NCBI RefSeq assembly: GCF_014649655.1
Contig: NZ_BMTL01000040.1
Span: 1-32,638, forward strand
Length of the DNA stretch: 32,638 nucleotides
Reading direction: 5' to 3'
DNA from: Streptomyces humidus
Lineage (GTDB): Bacteria; Actinomycetota; Actinomycetes; Streptomycetales; Streptomycetaceae
The notes below the pieces were generated by a model that did no database searches, was not told the origin of the DNA, and worked only from the letters and a program-made list of their open reading frames with translations. How positions within the stretch are numbered: position 1 is the stretch's first letter; each line of letters begins with the position of its first letter. The position numbers and the translations under genes are program-made. Below, piece by piece: positions 1 to 6,785 of this stretch.

Positions 1-97
1 CGGCGATGTCGATCGCGTCCCAGGGGGCGTCGAGCGGCGCGTGCTCCGTCGAGGCGGACAGGACCAGATCGGACAGGACCTTCTTCGAATCACTCAT
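1..97 (-). CDS. N-terminal fragment of an unidentified protein (runs off the window)
   Basis: Reading leftward from the ATG at 97 gives 32 codons beginning MSDSKKVLSDLVLSASTEHA before the window edge. An AGAGGAAG ribosome site lies about 6 bases upstream of the ATG. The frame is clean and has normal Streptomyces codon use. The visible residues contain no recognisable motif, so no function is assigned. The 471-bp gap upstream probably carries its promoter. Confidence that it is a real gene is fair; its identity is unknown. Confidence 0.6.
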   Translation of the reverse strand, partial: MSDSKKVLSDLVLSASTEHAPLDAPWDAIDIA

Positions 98-568
98 TGC
101 TTGCTTCCTCTGGTGAGAGCCACGGCCGGAGCCGCGGCGGCTTGTGCGGGGGCCCGCCGGACACTGCCGGTCCGGCCGCCCCCGGCGACCCCCGACCGGC
201 CTTACGGCCTTCCAGCGGGGGCGGGGCGGAAAGAGGGAACGGGCATCTGCTCGCCTTGTGCGGATGCCATCACCGTAGAACCGGCCGACCGGCGGCGCGT
301 TTCCGTCAGTGCACTGCCGATGTGCTCACCGTGCATGCAGCACCGTGCGTCTGACGTTGCCGGTCACGAGCCTGGCGTGCGGGGCGGGCGGGGTACTCGC
401 GCCGGTCGTCGGCGGACGCCCACGGAGGAATCCGCCCGGCCTGCCGGCCGGAGCCGCCGTGGGGTTCCACCGTGCCGCCCCTGCCGTCCGCCACCAGGCC
501 ACGGCCGACCGGTGAATCTCACCGGGAGCCGCGGGCCGGTGGCCTGTGCTCCGAACTCCTTCATGACG
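98..568. promoter_or_regulatory. Gene-free gap, probable promoter/control region of the leftward partial gene
   Basis: No convincing gene is seen in this 471-bp stretch. The candidate control sequences in it are a perfect 10-base palindrome CAGTGCACTG (307-316) and two direct copies of CACCGTGC (327-334 and 341-348, 14 bp apart). They could be an operator for the leftward gene starting at 97. The part nearest 568 is the downstream region of the MFS gene. This is inference from sequence symmetry only. Confidence 0.25.
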
Positions 569-1783
569 CTACGTCCTGGCTGCGAATGCGGCACCGAGCG
601 CGGCCAGGGCTGCGGCGGTCAGGGCGGTGAGGGTCCAGCCGACGTGTGCGAACAGCAGTGCCCCCACCGCGGAGCCGACGGACCCGGCTGCGAAGTAGGC
701 CGTCATGTAGAGGGTGTTGAGGCGAGCACGCGCCTCGGGACGCTGCCTCAGGGCGTGCGTCTGGTTGGCGACGTTGCTGACGCGTGCACCGGAGTCCAGC
801 AGCAGCGCCCCGACGATGAGCGCGCCGGCCGACACGCCCCACAGACCGGCGACGAGGAGACCGAGAGCCATCACACCGGCGGCCGCCACGGCGAGGCCCC
901 GCTGAATCCCATGGTCGAGGAACCGGCCGACGGCCAGCACCGTGGCGGTGCCCACGACGCCCACCAACCCCAGCAACCCCGCACCGGTCGTCGACCAGCC
1001 GTGCGCCGGACCGGTCACATACAACGTCACCGCCGTCCAGAAGACGTTGAACGCGGCGAATCCGGCAGCCGCGGTGAGCGCCGCTCGCCGTAGACCGCGC
1101 TCGCTGCGCAGAAGCGGAAGAAGCGACGCCAGCAGGGCCCGGTAGCCCAGCCCTTTGCTCACGGGCGGTTCGGGCAACCGTCTCAACGCAAGGTGCACGA
1201 CCAGCGTCATCAGTGCCGACAGCACGTACACCGAACGCCAGCCGAGGAGGCCGTCGAGGGCCCCCGCGATGACGCGGGCCCCCACGATGCCGCCGAAAAG
1301 GCCGGCCGTGATGCGTGCGGTGGTGCGCCCGACGGCCTCCTGCGGCGCCAGCGACGCGGCCGCCGGCATCAGGATCTGTCCCAGCACGCTCGTTGCTCCC
1401 AGGAGCACCGATGCCGCTGCGAACACGGAGTAGTCGGTCGCGGATGCCGCCAGAGCCAGGGCGATCAGTCTGCTCGCGTTCAGCCGGCGCATCAGCCGAT
1501 GCAGCCCGGCCCTTTCCAGGACGGGAACCACCAGGAGCAGCCCTGCCGCGTACCCCACCATGGTGATCATCGGCAGCAGCCCGGCGAGTGCGTCAGAGAC
1601 CCCGAAGGAGGCGGCCAGCGGGCGCAGCAGCGGCTGCAGGTAGTAGATGTTGGCGACGCTCACGCCGGCCGCGATCGACATCCATGTGACGTTCCCGCCG
1701 CTGAGTCCGGCCCGGTCGGAGGTGTCCGCAGACCTCGGACCAAACCCGTCGAGGCGCTTCGACGCCTGTTTCACATCCGTCAT
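569..1783 (-). CDS. MFS transporter (12-helix efflux-type permease)
   Basis: The 404-residue protein is strongly hydrophobic throughout, with about twelve membrane spans. A hydrophilic N-terminal tail of about 30 residues precedes the first span, which reads SIAAGVSVANIYYLQPLL. Size and the N-terminal YYLQPLL motif fit the major facilitator superfamily branch of small drug/metabolite exporters. The substrate cannot be read from sequence. The frame is open further upstream to 2170, but that part is antisense to the LysR gene; the ATG at 1783 gives the normal MFS N-terminus. A TTGACC -35-like box (minus strand, 1818-1813) stands 17 bp from CACTCT, which is six bases before the ATG, so a leaderless transcript is possible. 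The divergent LysR gene 76 bp away is the likely regulator. Confidence 0.85.
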   Translation of the reverse strand: MTDVKQASKRLDGFGPRSADTSDRAGLSGGNVTWMSIAAGVSVANIYYLQPLLRPLAASFGVSDALAGLLPMITMVGYAAGLLLVVPVLERAGLHRLMRRLNASRLIALALAASATDYSVFAAASVLLGATSVLGQILMPAAASLAPQEAVGRTTARITAGLFGGIVGARVIAGALDGLLGWRSVYVLSALMTLVVHLALRRLPEPPVSKGLGYRALLASLLPLLRSERGLRRAALTAAAGFAAFNVFWTAVTLYVTGPAHGWSTTGAGLLGLVGVVGTATVLAVGRFLDHGIQRGLAVAAAGVMALGLLVAGLWGVSAGALIVGALLLDSGARVSNVANQTHALRQRPEARARLNTLYMTAYFAAGSVGSAVGALLFAHVGWTLTALTAAALAALGAAFAART

Positions 1784-1859
1784 GCCTCTAGAGTGGAGAT
1801 AAGCAGGGCCGAGGTCAAAGACCAGTTTTCGATTCCAGTGATAAACGAGGTGAATGATC
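1784..1859. promoter_or_regulatory. Divergent promoter/operator region, MFS transporter and LysR gene
   Basis: This 76-bp spacer is relatively AT-rich. It contains an imperfect dyad TCAAAG (1815-1820) / TTTTCGA (1826-1832) that could be a LysR site. It also holds near-repeats GATAAGC and GATAAAC about 44 bp apart, and a TTGACC -35-like box for the MFS gene. LysR proteins commonly bind such divergent regions; the exact operator is not certain. Confidence 0.35.
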
Positions 1860-2741
1860 GTGGAGCTGAGAACCTTGCGGTTCTTCGTTGCCGTGGCCGA
1901 GGAGCAGAGCTTCACCCGCGCCGCCGAGCGGCTGTCGGTCGCGCAGCCCGCCGTCAGCCACCAGATCCGTTCCCTGGAGAAGGAACTCGGCGAATCGCTC
2001 TTCGAACGCAACGCGCGCAGCGTGCGCTTGACCGAGGCCGGCCGGGTGCTGCTCCCCATGGCCAACCGGACCCTGGCCGACGCCGACAGGGTGACCGCCG
2101 AGTTCGCCTCACGCACCGCACTGGTCACCGGCACACTCGTCCTGGGCACCGTGGACGGGGTCGAGCACACACGCCTGCCCTCGCTCCTCGGCGCCTTCCA
2201 CCGTCAGTACCCGGGCGTCGCCGTGCAGCTCGTCGAAGGGCGCAGCGCCGAGCTCATCTCGCGCGTGGAGAACGGCGAGCTGGACGCCGCCGTGGTGGCC
2301 CTGCCAGAGCAGTCCCTGCCCCAGGGCATGCGCAAGGTGGTCATGCTCGAAGACGAGATCGTGGCCGTCGTCCAGGCGGACTCCCCGCTGGCAGGGCGGA
2401 AGAGCATCCCCATCGAGCTGTTGTCCGGAAAGACCCTGATCAGTTACGGCCGGAACAGCGGACTGCGGCCATGGCTGCAGTCCGCGTTCGATGCCGCCGG
2501 CATCGACTTCGGCATCCGGTACGCGACCAACGACGGGGCCCTCCACGTCGCCCTGGTGGAGGCGGGAGTCGGCGTCTCCCTGACGGTGGGTACCGATCAG
2601 GCTCTCGCCGGCAACCCCCAGGTCAGTGCCGTTCCGCTCAGTCCCTCCCTCGCGTACCGCAAGGCGCTGGTCTGGCGGGGCACCCCGCAGCCCACCCGGC
2701 CGTTGCGGGCCCTCCTCGCCCTCGGTCCCGCAGCGTCCTGA
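1860..2741 (+). CDS. LysR-family transcriptional regulator
   Basis: This is a 293-residue LysR-type regulator. The N-terminal winged helix-turn-helix spans about residues 1-60, with ELRTLRFFVAVAEEQSFTRA and the recognition region AQPAVSHQIRSLEKELGESL. A periplasmic-binding-protein-like effector domain follows (about 90-290). The GTG at 1860 is chosen because GAGG (1847-1850) lies 9 bases upstream and the protein then begins ELRTLRFF as its relatives do; an ATG two codons earlier (1854) lies only 3 bases from that ribosome site. It diverges from the MFS transporter and probably controls it and itself in response to a small ligand, which cannot be named. Confidence 0.88.
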   Translation: MELRTLRFFVAVAEEQSFTRAAERLSVAQPAVSHQIRSLEKELGESLFERNARSVRLTEAGRVLLPMANRTLADADRVTAEFASRTALVTGTLVLGTVDGVEHTRLPSLLGAFHRQYPGVAVQLVEGRSAELISRVENGELDAAVVALPEQSLPQGMRKVVMLEDEIVAVVQADSPLAGRKSIPIELLSGKTLISYGRNSGLRPWLQSAFDAAGIDFGIRYATNDGALHVALVEAGVGVSLTVGTDQALAGNPQVSAVPLSPSLAYRKALVWRGTPQPTRPLRALLALGPAAS

Positions 2742-3041
2742 ACTGTTGCCCGGCGAAACTCGGGGCAGCTCATGCCGAGCGCAGAGGGCCGAAGAGGCCA
2801 GGGGAGCAGGCCAAGGGGAACAGCTGCTCCAGCGGCTCCACGCCCGGACGACGACTGACCACCGCCGTCGGACCAGAGACCGTCGCGCCGAGCGAGCGCG
2901 TCGGAGCTGACCGATGCCGGCCCGTTCGACCGCCACCGGCATGACGCCGCCACGGACGTGGTGGAGCGGGCCGTGCCGTCGGGGGCGCGGCCCGCTTCCG
3001 GCGCGGCCCGCTCCGAGTGCGGGGCGCGGGGTCCTGGGCTG
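2742..3041. other. Convergent intergenic region without a gene
   Basis: This 300-bp stretch lies between the ends of the LysR gene and snpA. No frame here has a credible start, ribosome site or protein pattern. The only structure is the hairpin set near 2963-3014, described separately. Confidence 0.5.
2963..3014. terminator. GC-rich hairpin, probable bidirectional terminator
   Basis: GGAGCGGGCCG (2963-2973) can pair with either of two downstream copies: CGGCCCGCT (2988-2996) or CGGCCCGCTCC (3004-3014, 11 of 11). No T-tract follows, which is usual for Streptomyces terminators. Its position between two convergent genes fits a shared terminator. Confidence 0.5.
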
Positions 3042-3743
3042 TCAGCGCACCTTGTTCAGCTTGTCGAGGGCCTTGGCGAGACCGTTGGCCCACAGCTGGT
3101 TGACGCGTGCCCGCTCGGTCGAGTTCGGGTAGCGGTTGGTGCAGGACGTGCCGGGGCCGCCGCCCGACATCAGTTCGCTGCACGGACCGCTGTAATGGTC
3201 CGGCAGGCCCAGCACGTGACCGGTCTCGTGCGCGGCGACACGGGTGGAGTCGTACTGCCGGTTCTGGGCGTAGTCGAGGAAGATGTAGCCCCTGCCGTGG
3301 CCGTTGGTGGAGGCGTACGAGCCGCGGGAGTCGTTGCCCTCGTAGTACGAGAAGTCGCCGGTGCCCGACGTGGCCTGGAGCTTGACGTTGCTGACGGAGC
3401 CGTTCCATATCGAGGCGGAGCTCGATATCTGGGAGCTGAAGGACGGCGCCTGGGAGGCGTTGTAGTAGACGGTCACCGTCCGCAGGCCGGGGGCGGCCGC
3501 CTGCTTCCTGGCGACCGAGTCGAGCACGGCCGCGAAGAACGCCTTGTTGTTCGCCGCCTCCTGGGCCGAACCGGTATAGCCGGCGTGGGCGGCGGCCGAG
3601 GGGGCGGCTGCCGCGGGGGCGTCGGCGGTCTGGGCGCTCGCCGGGATCGCGCTGCCGAAGGCCGCGAACGTCACGCCCAGGCCGAGCGCCAGCAGTCTCC
3701 TGGAGGCCTTCGTGGACGCGGAGGACGTACGGGTGGACGTCAT
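3042..3743 (-). CDS. snpA: Snapalysin-type secreted zinc metalloprotease (family M7)
   Basis: The 233-residue preproprotein has a Sec signal peptide: a basic N-terminus, a hydrophobic core around residues 17-35, and likely cleavage after ASA near residue 37. A short propeptide and then the mature protease follow. The zinc motif HETGHVLGLPD is at 172-182 (H172, E173, H176, D182), the extended HExxHxxGxxD motif of snapalysins, which degrade milk and other proteins outside the cell. C188 and C201 probably form the family disulfide. The start is ATG 3743, with AGGAG 6 bases upstream. The LysR gene diverges immediately, the known snpA-snpR (mprA-mprR) arrangement. Expression should require SnpR acting at the box at 3833-3849. 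Confidence 0.93.
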   Translation of the reverse strand: MTSTRTSSASTKASRRLLALGLGVTFAAFGSAIPASAQTADAPAAAAPSAAAHAGYTGSAQEAANNKAFFAAVLDSVARKQAAAPGLRTVTVYYNASQAPSFSSQISSSASIWNGSVSNVKLQATSGTGDFSYYEGNDSRGSYASTNGHGRGYIFLDYAQNRQYDSTRVAAHETGHVLGLPDHYSGPCSELMSGGGPGTSCTNRYPNSTERARVNQLWANGLAKALDKLNKVR

Positions 3744-3832
3744 GGGGGGCTCCTGCTCGTTCGTGTGGGGTGAACGGTCGGTTGAGCCGAGTGTGGGGCA
3801 GCCGGGCGGCCGTGCGGATGATGGCAACTGGG

Positions 3833-3849
3833 GATAGCCCACGGCTATC
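3833..3849. promoter_or_regulatory. LysR (SnpR) operator, perfect T-N11-A dyad
   Basis: GATAGCC (3833-3839), spacer CAC, then GGCTATC (3843-3849) form a perfect 7+3+7 inverted repeat. The inner T (3835) and A (3847) are separated by 11 bases, the canonical LysR T-N11-A box. It is centred about 98 bp upstream of the snpA start and 82 bp upstream of the snpR start, where an activator that also autoregulates would bind. Confidence 0.8.
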
Positions 3850-3910
3850 AGGGCGACTCGTGCTGTTACGTTGGCGTTTGAACATCTGGCGTCCCGTCAG
3901 ACCGAGCCCA

Positions 3911-3922
3911 TACGCTCCGCGC
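3911..3922 (+). promoter_or_regulatory. Probable -10 box giving a leaderless snpR transcript
   Basis: TACGCT (3911-3916) matches TANNNT and ends six bases before the snpR ATG at 3923. No Shine-Dalgarno sequence precedes that ATG. This spacing is typical of leaderless Streptomyces transcripts that start at the A of ATG. No good -35 is evident, as expected for an activator-dependent promoter. Confidence 0.45.
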
Positions 3923-4894
3923 ATGGAGCTCGAGGTGAGGCACTTACGCGTTCTGTGCGCCATCGCCGACGCCGGCAGTCTGCACAAGGCGGCTCGTGAA
4001 CTGGGCATGTCCCAGCCCTCGTTGAGCACCCAGTTGCGTCGCATCGAGCAGCTGCTGGGCGGGCGGCTCTTCACCCGTGACAGCACGGGCAGCCGCCCCA
4101 CCCCGTTGGGCCGGATCGTGGTGGGCCGTGCCCGGCCGCTGGTCGCCGAACTCTCCGCGATCGTGACCGAGACCCGGGCCGCCGCCGCCCGCGCGGCGGG
4201 CGGTCCCCGGCTGCGCATCGGCGCCACGGCCAGCCGGGCGGTTCCCGGGTGGCTCAGCCGGCTGCGCGCACGCCTGCCCGCGATGGAGTTCAGTCTGCAG
4301 ATGGACGCCTCGGCCAACGCCCTGCTGCGGCAGGTGGCCGAGGGCACGCTCGACCTGGCGTTCGTCCACGAGGTCGAGGGCAGCCCGCTACGGGTCCCGG
4401 ACGGGCTGTGCCTGCGGATCCTGCTGGAGCGCGAACCCCAGTTCGTCACGATGGCCGCCGACCATCCCGCGGCGGCCCGGCGCGAGGTGCGCCTCGCGGA
4501 CCTCGCGCACGACCGCTGGATGGTGGACGCCACGGTCGACGGCGAGTGGGACGGGGTGTGCCGTGCGCTGCGCGACGCCGGGATCAGGCCCGATCTGCTG
4601 CACGGCGACTACCTCACCGCCTACTTCCTGGCCGCTGTCGGCGAGGTGGTCACGGTCAGCCAGCCGACCGCGGTCCCACCCCGCTCCGACCTGGTCGTCC
4701 GGCCCCTGCACGGTGATCCGATAGGGGTGCGGCTGCTGCTCGCCGCCCGGACGGCGGACGAACTCGACACCGAATTCGCCGAGTTGGAGAGGGCCTACTG
4801 GGAGGCGGCCCGGCAGGCTCCCGTGTACCTGGAGTGGCTGGCGAGCGAAGCGGCCGGGCGGCCCACGCGGAGACTGCGGGCGGTGGGCGTCTGA
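3923..4894 (+). CDS. snpR: LysR-family activator of the divergent snapalysin gene, TTA-containing
   Basis: This 323-residue LysR regulator has an N-terminal HTH (residues 1-60, with IADAGSLHKAARELGMSQPS) and a C-terminal effector-binding domain. The start at 3923 gives the normal family N-terminus MELEVRHLRVL; no ribosome site is visible, suggesting leaderless translation. Codon 8 is TTA (3944-3946), the rare leucine codon read by the bldA tRNA, and the only in-frame TTA noticed in any gene called here. The gene diverges from snpA with a T-N11-A box between them. Family knowledge says SnpR/MprR activates snpA; the TTA codon implies that protease production is tied to development. Confidence 0.9.
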   Translation: MELEVRHLRVLCAIADAGSLHKAARELGMSQPSLSTQLRRIEQLLGGRLFTRDSTGSRPTPLGRIVVGRARPLVAELSAIVTETRAAAARAAGGPRLRIGATASRAVPGWLSRLRARLPAMEFSLQMDASANALLRQVAEGTLDLAFVHEVEGSPLRVPDGLCLRILLEREPQFVTMAADHPAAARREVRLADLAHDRWMVDATVDGEWDGVCRALRDAGIRPDLLHGDYLTAYFLAAVGEVVTVSQPTAVPPRSDLVVRPLHGDPIGVRLLLAARTADELDTEFAELERAYWEAARQAPVYLEWLASEAAGRPTRRLRAVGV

Positions 4895-4908
4895 GAGGGC
4901 GGTACGTG

Positions 4909-4934
4909 AGGTGACAAGTGATGTGGCGTCACCT
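4909..4934. repeat. Inverted repeat after snpR
   Basis: AGGTGAC (4909-4915) and GTCACCT (4928-4934) form a 7-bp stem with a 12-base loop, 15 bp after the snpR stop. It could be a weak terminator or an operator; no T-run follows. Confidence 0.35.
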
Positions 4935-4951
4935 GAAGGGAGGGGGCTGCG

Positions 4952-5340
4952 GTGTCCCGGCGCGTCGATGGGCTCGGACGTGCCGGGCTGAACACCGTGA
5001 GGGAGCGCAGGCCCTGCAGGACCGACCTGCCCGACGAGCGGTGGGCGCTGGTCGAGCCGGTGATCGCCGCGTGGAAGGCCGCGCGTCCATCGGTCAGCGG
5101 TCACCAGGGCCGCCACGAGACGTGAGAGATCGCCGACGCGCTCCCCCACCAGGGCCGCACCGGCTGCCACTGGGACCTGCTTCCGCACGACTTTCCACCG
5201 CGCGGTGCGGTGACGTAGTACGTCACCGACCGGCGCGTGCGGCGCATGCGGGAGGAGCGCAACCGCTCCCCGCTCCACTCGACGGCCGTCGAACTCGGCC
5301 CCGGAGCAGGCATGGTCTGTTTCCGGCCGTTCCCGGACCG
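4952..5340 (+). pseudogene. Decayed IS5-type transposase remnant
   Basis: A frame opening at GTG 4952, with GGAGGGGG upstream (4940-4946), carries the start of an IS5/IS4-superfamily transposase: TDLPDERWALVEPVIAAWKA, then PSVSGHQGRHE. A TGA at 5123-5125 interrupts it. The same frame continues with family-like IADALPHQGRTGCHWDLLPH and DFPPRGAV, then hits TAG at 5216-5218, after which the similarity becomes vague. The catalytic DDE part is missing. Identification rests on recalled IS5-family N-termini (DEQWALIEPV, GRTGCQWEYLPHDLPP). No terminal inverted repeats were found, so this is a truncated, dead fragment, not a mobile element. Confidence 0.7.
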
Positions 5341-5342
5341 CA

Positions 5343-5372
5343 TTGACAACTGCCGCCACTCCACTCCATCAT
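5343..5372 (+). promoter_or_regulatory. Promoter of the GntR-ABC operon
   Basis: A consensus -35 hexamer TTGACA (5343-5348) lies 18 bp before CATCAT (5367-5372), a weak -10. The inferred transcription start falls inside the palindromic operator at 5366-5405. The -35 sits at the very tail of the transposase remnant, so the promoter may have been partly built from mobile-element DNA. Confidence 0.45.
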
Positions 5373-5405
5373 CATTCCACTAATCAAGTAGTGGAATGAT
5401 GATGG
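5366..5405. promoter_or_regulatory. Operator: perfect 17-bp inverted repeat with 6-bp centre (GntR/YtrA-type)
   Basis: The left arm 5366-5382 (CCATCATCATTCCACTA) and right arm 5389-5405 are perfect reverse complements separated by ATCAAG. The 40-bp symmetric site overlaps the presumed -10 and start point and ends 15 bp before the GntR start codon. It is far less GC-rich than its surroundings. Autorepression by the downstream GntR protein is the natural reading. Confidence 0.82.
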
Positions 5406-5419
5406 GAGAGGTGGTGGCC

Positions 5420-5848
5420 GTGGAGTACCGCATCGACAGGCGGAGCGGGGTCCCCGCCTTCCAGCAGATCGTGCAGCAGACCAAGCAGGCCCTGCGGCTG
5501 GGCGTACTGGTGCCGGGCGACCGGCTGCCCACCGCCAAGGACGTCGCCGAGAAGAGCGCGGTCAACCCGAACACCACCCTCAAGGCGTATCGCGAACTCG
5601 AGCGCGAGGGCCTGGTCGAACCGCGACCGGGCCAGGGCACCTTCGTACGCCGCACGCTGGGCCGCCCCGAGACGGGCACCGACTCGCCGCTGTACGGGGA
5701 GCTGGTGGCGTGGATGTCGAAGGCGGCCGCGGCCGGTCTGGAGCAGGAGGACGTGGCCGCGCTGGTCGCGTCGGCGCTGGAGAAGCAGTACGCCACCGGG
5801 ACCACGGCGGTCACGGGGGCCACGACAACGAGGAGCACAGGTGAGTGA
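5420..5848 (+). CDS. GntR-family (YtrA subfamily) transcriptional repressor
   Basis: This 142-residue regulator has a GntR winged helix-turn-helix at about residues 8-75 (VPAFQQIVQQTKQALRLG, LPTAKDVAEKSAVNPNTT, GLVEPRPGQGTFVRR) and only a short helical tail. That is the architecture of YtrA-type regulators, which control ABC exporters. GTG 5420 is preferred: GGGAGAGG (5403-5410) lies 9 bases upstream and the ATG codons at 5396-5404 lie inside the operator. The gene overlaps the ABC ATPase start by eight bases (GTGAGTGA), so the two are translationally coupled. In relatives such operons respond to envelope-active antibiotics; the inducer here is unknown. Confidence 0.9.
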   Translation: MEYRIDRRSGVPAFQQIVQQTKQALRLGVLVPGDRLPTAKDVAEKSAVNPNTTLKAYRELEREGLVEPRPGQGTFVRRTLGRPETGTDSPLYGELVAWMSKAAAAGLEQEDVAALVASALEKQYATGTTAVTGATTTRSTGE

Positions 5849-6785
5849 CGTCATGTACGCGGGGGAGCCGGCGCTCGAGGCGCACGGACTGGGGATGCGC
5901 TACCGGCGGGGCTGGGCGCTGCGGGACTGCACCTTCCGGCTTCCGGCGGGCAGGGTCTGCGGGCTGGTCGGCCCCAACGGGGCGGGCAAGACCACGCTGC
6001 TGAACATCGCGGCCCATGTCCTGAAGCCGACGCAGGGCTCGCTCAGTCTGTTCGGCGAGGCGCCGGGCTCGGTGGAGTCCGGTCGGCGTACGGCCTTCCT
6101 CGCGCAGGAGAAGCCGCTGTTCCGCCGCTTCACCGTGGCGGAGACTCTGCGGCTGGGCCGGGAGCTGAACCCCGGCTGGGACCAGCGCGCCGCCGAGGAC
6201 ATCGTCCGCGCGGGCAACGTGCCCTTCCATGCGAAGATCGGCACCCTCTCCGGCGGCCAGCGCACCCGCGTCGCCGTCGCCCTCGCCTTCGGCAAGCGCC
6301 CCGACCTGCTGCTGCTCGACGAGCCGATGTCGGACCTGGACCCGGTCGTGCGCCACGAACTCATGGGCACCCTCCTCGCCGAGGCCGGCGAGCGCGGCAC
6401 CACCGTGGTGATGTCCACCCACGTCCTCGCCGAACTGGAGAACGTGTGCGACTTCCTCGTCGTCGTCTCCGGCGGCGGAGTGCGCCTCGCCGGTGACGTG
6501 GACGACCTGATGACCGTGCACACCTTGATCACCGGGGTCAGGGAGGGCGAGGGCCTGCCCGCCGCCCTCGGGTACCACACCCTCGTCGAGGCCCGGACCA
6601 GTGGACGGCAGTTCACCGCGCTCGTCCGCCCGGAGGGCCCGGTCACCGGCCCCTGGGAGGTGGCCGCCCCGAGCATGGAGGAACTCCTGCTCGCCTATCT
6701 CCGCTCACCCGACGCACCACCGCTCATCACTCCCACCGCCCAGGTCCAGGGCCAGGCGTCCGGCACCGGGACGGTGGCGGCATGA
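5841..6785 (+). CDS. ABC transporter ATP-binding protein
   Basis: The 314-residue nucleotide-binding subunit has Walker A GPNGAGKT (44-51), a Q-loop around AQEKPL (87-92), ABC signature LSGGQ (135-139), Walker B LLLLDEP (155-161), a D-loop SDLDP and H-loop STHVL. The last about 100 residues are a variable tail common in ABC-2-type exporters. It starts at GTG 5841, 5 bases after AGGAG, overlapping the regulator stop, and its TGA overlaps the permease ATG by four bases (ATGA). It powers the adjacent membrane subunit; substrate unknown, probably an exported lipid, peptide or antibiotic by analogy with YtrA-linked systems. Confidence 0.93.
   Translation: MSDVMYAGEPALEAHGLGMRYRRGWALRDCTFRLPAGRVCGLVGPNGAGKTTLLNIAAHVLKPTQGSLSLFGEAPGSVESGRRTAFLAQEKPLFRRFTVAETLRLGRELNPGWDQRAAEDIVRAGNVPFHAKIGTLSGGQRTRVAVALAFGKRPDLLLLDEPMSDLDPVVRHELMGTLLAEAGERGTTVVMSTHVLAELENVCDFLVVVSGGGVRLAGDVDDLMTVHTLITGVREGEGLPAALGYHTLVEARTSGRQFTALVRPEGPVTGPWEVAAPSMEELLLAYLRSPDAPPLITPTAQVQGQASGTGTVAA

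Noticed and set aside
4909..4934. Inverted repeat considered as the terminal repeat of the decayed transposon
   Set aside because: Arms are only 7 bp and no partner end was found beyond 5340.
5366..5405. Long palindrome considered as a transcription terminator or IS end
   Set aside because: It is low-GC, lies between a -35 box and a GntR start codon, and has no matching copy at the other side of the transposase remnant. An operator is the better reading.
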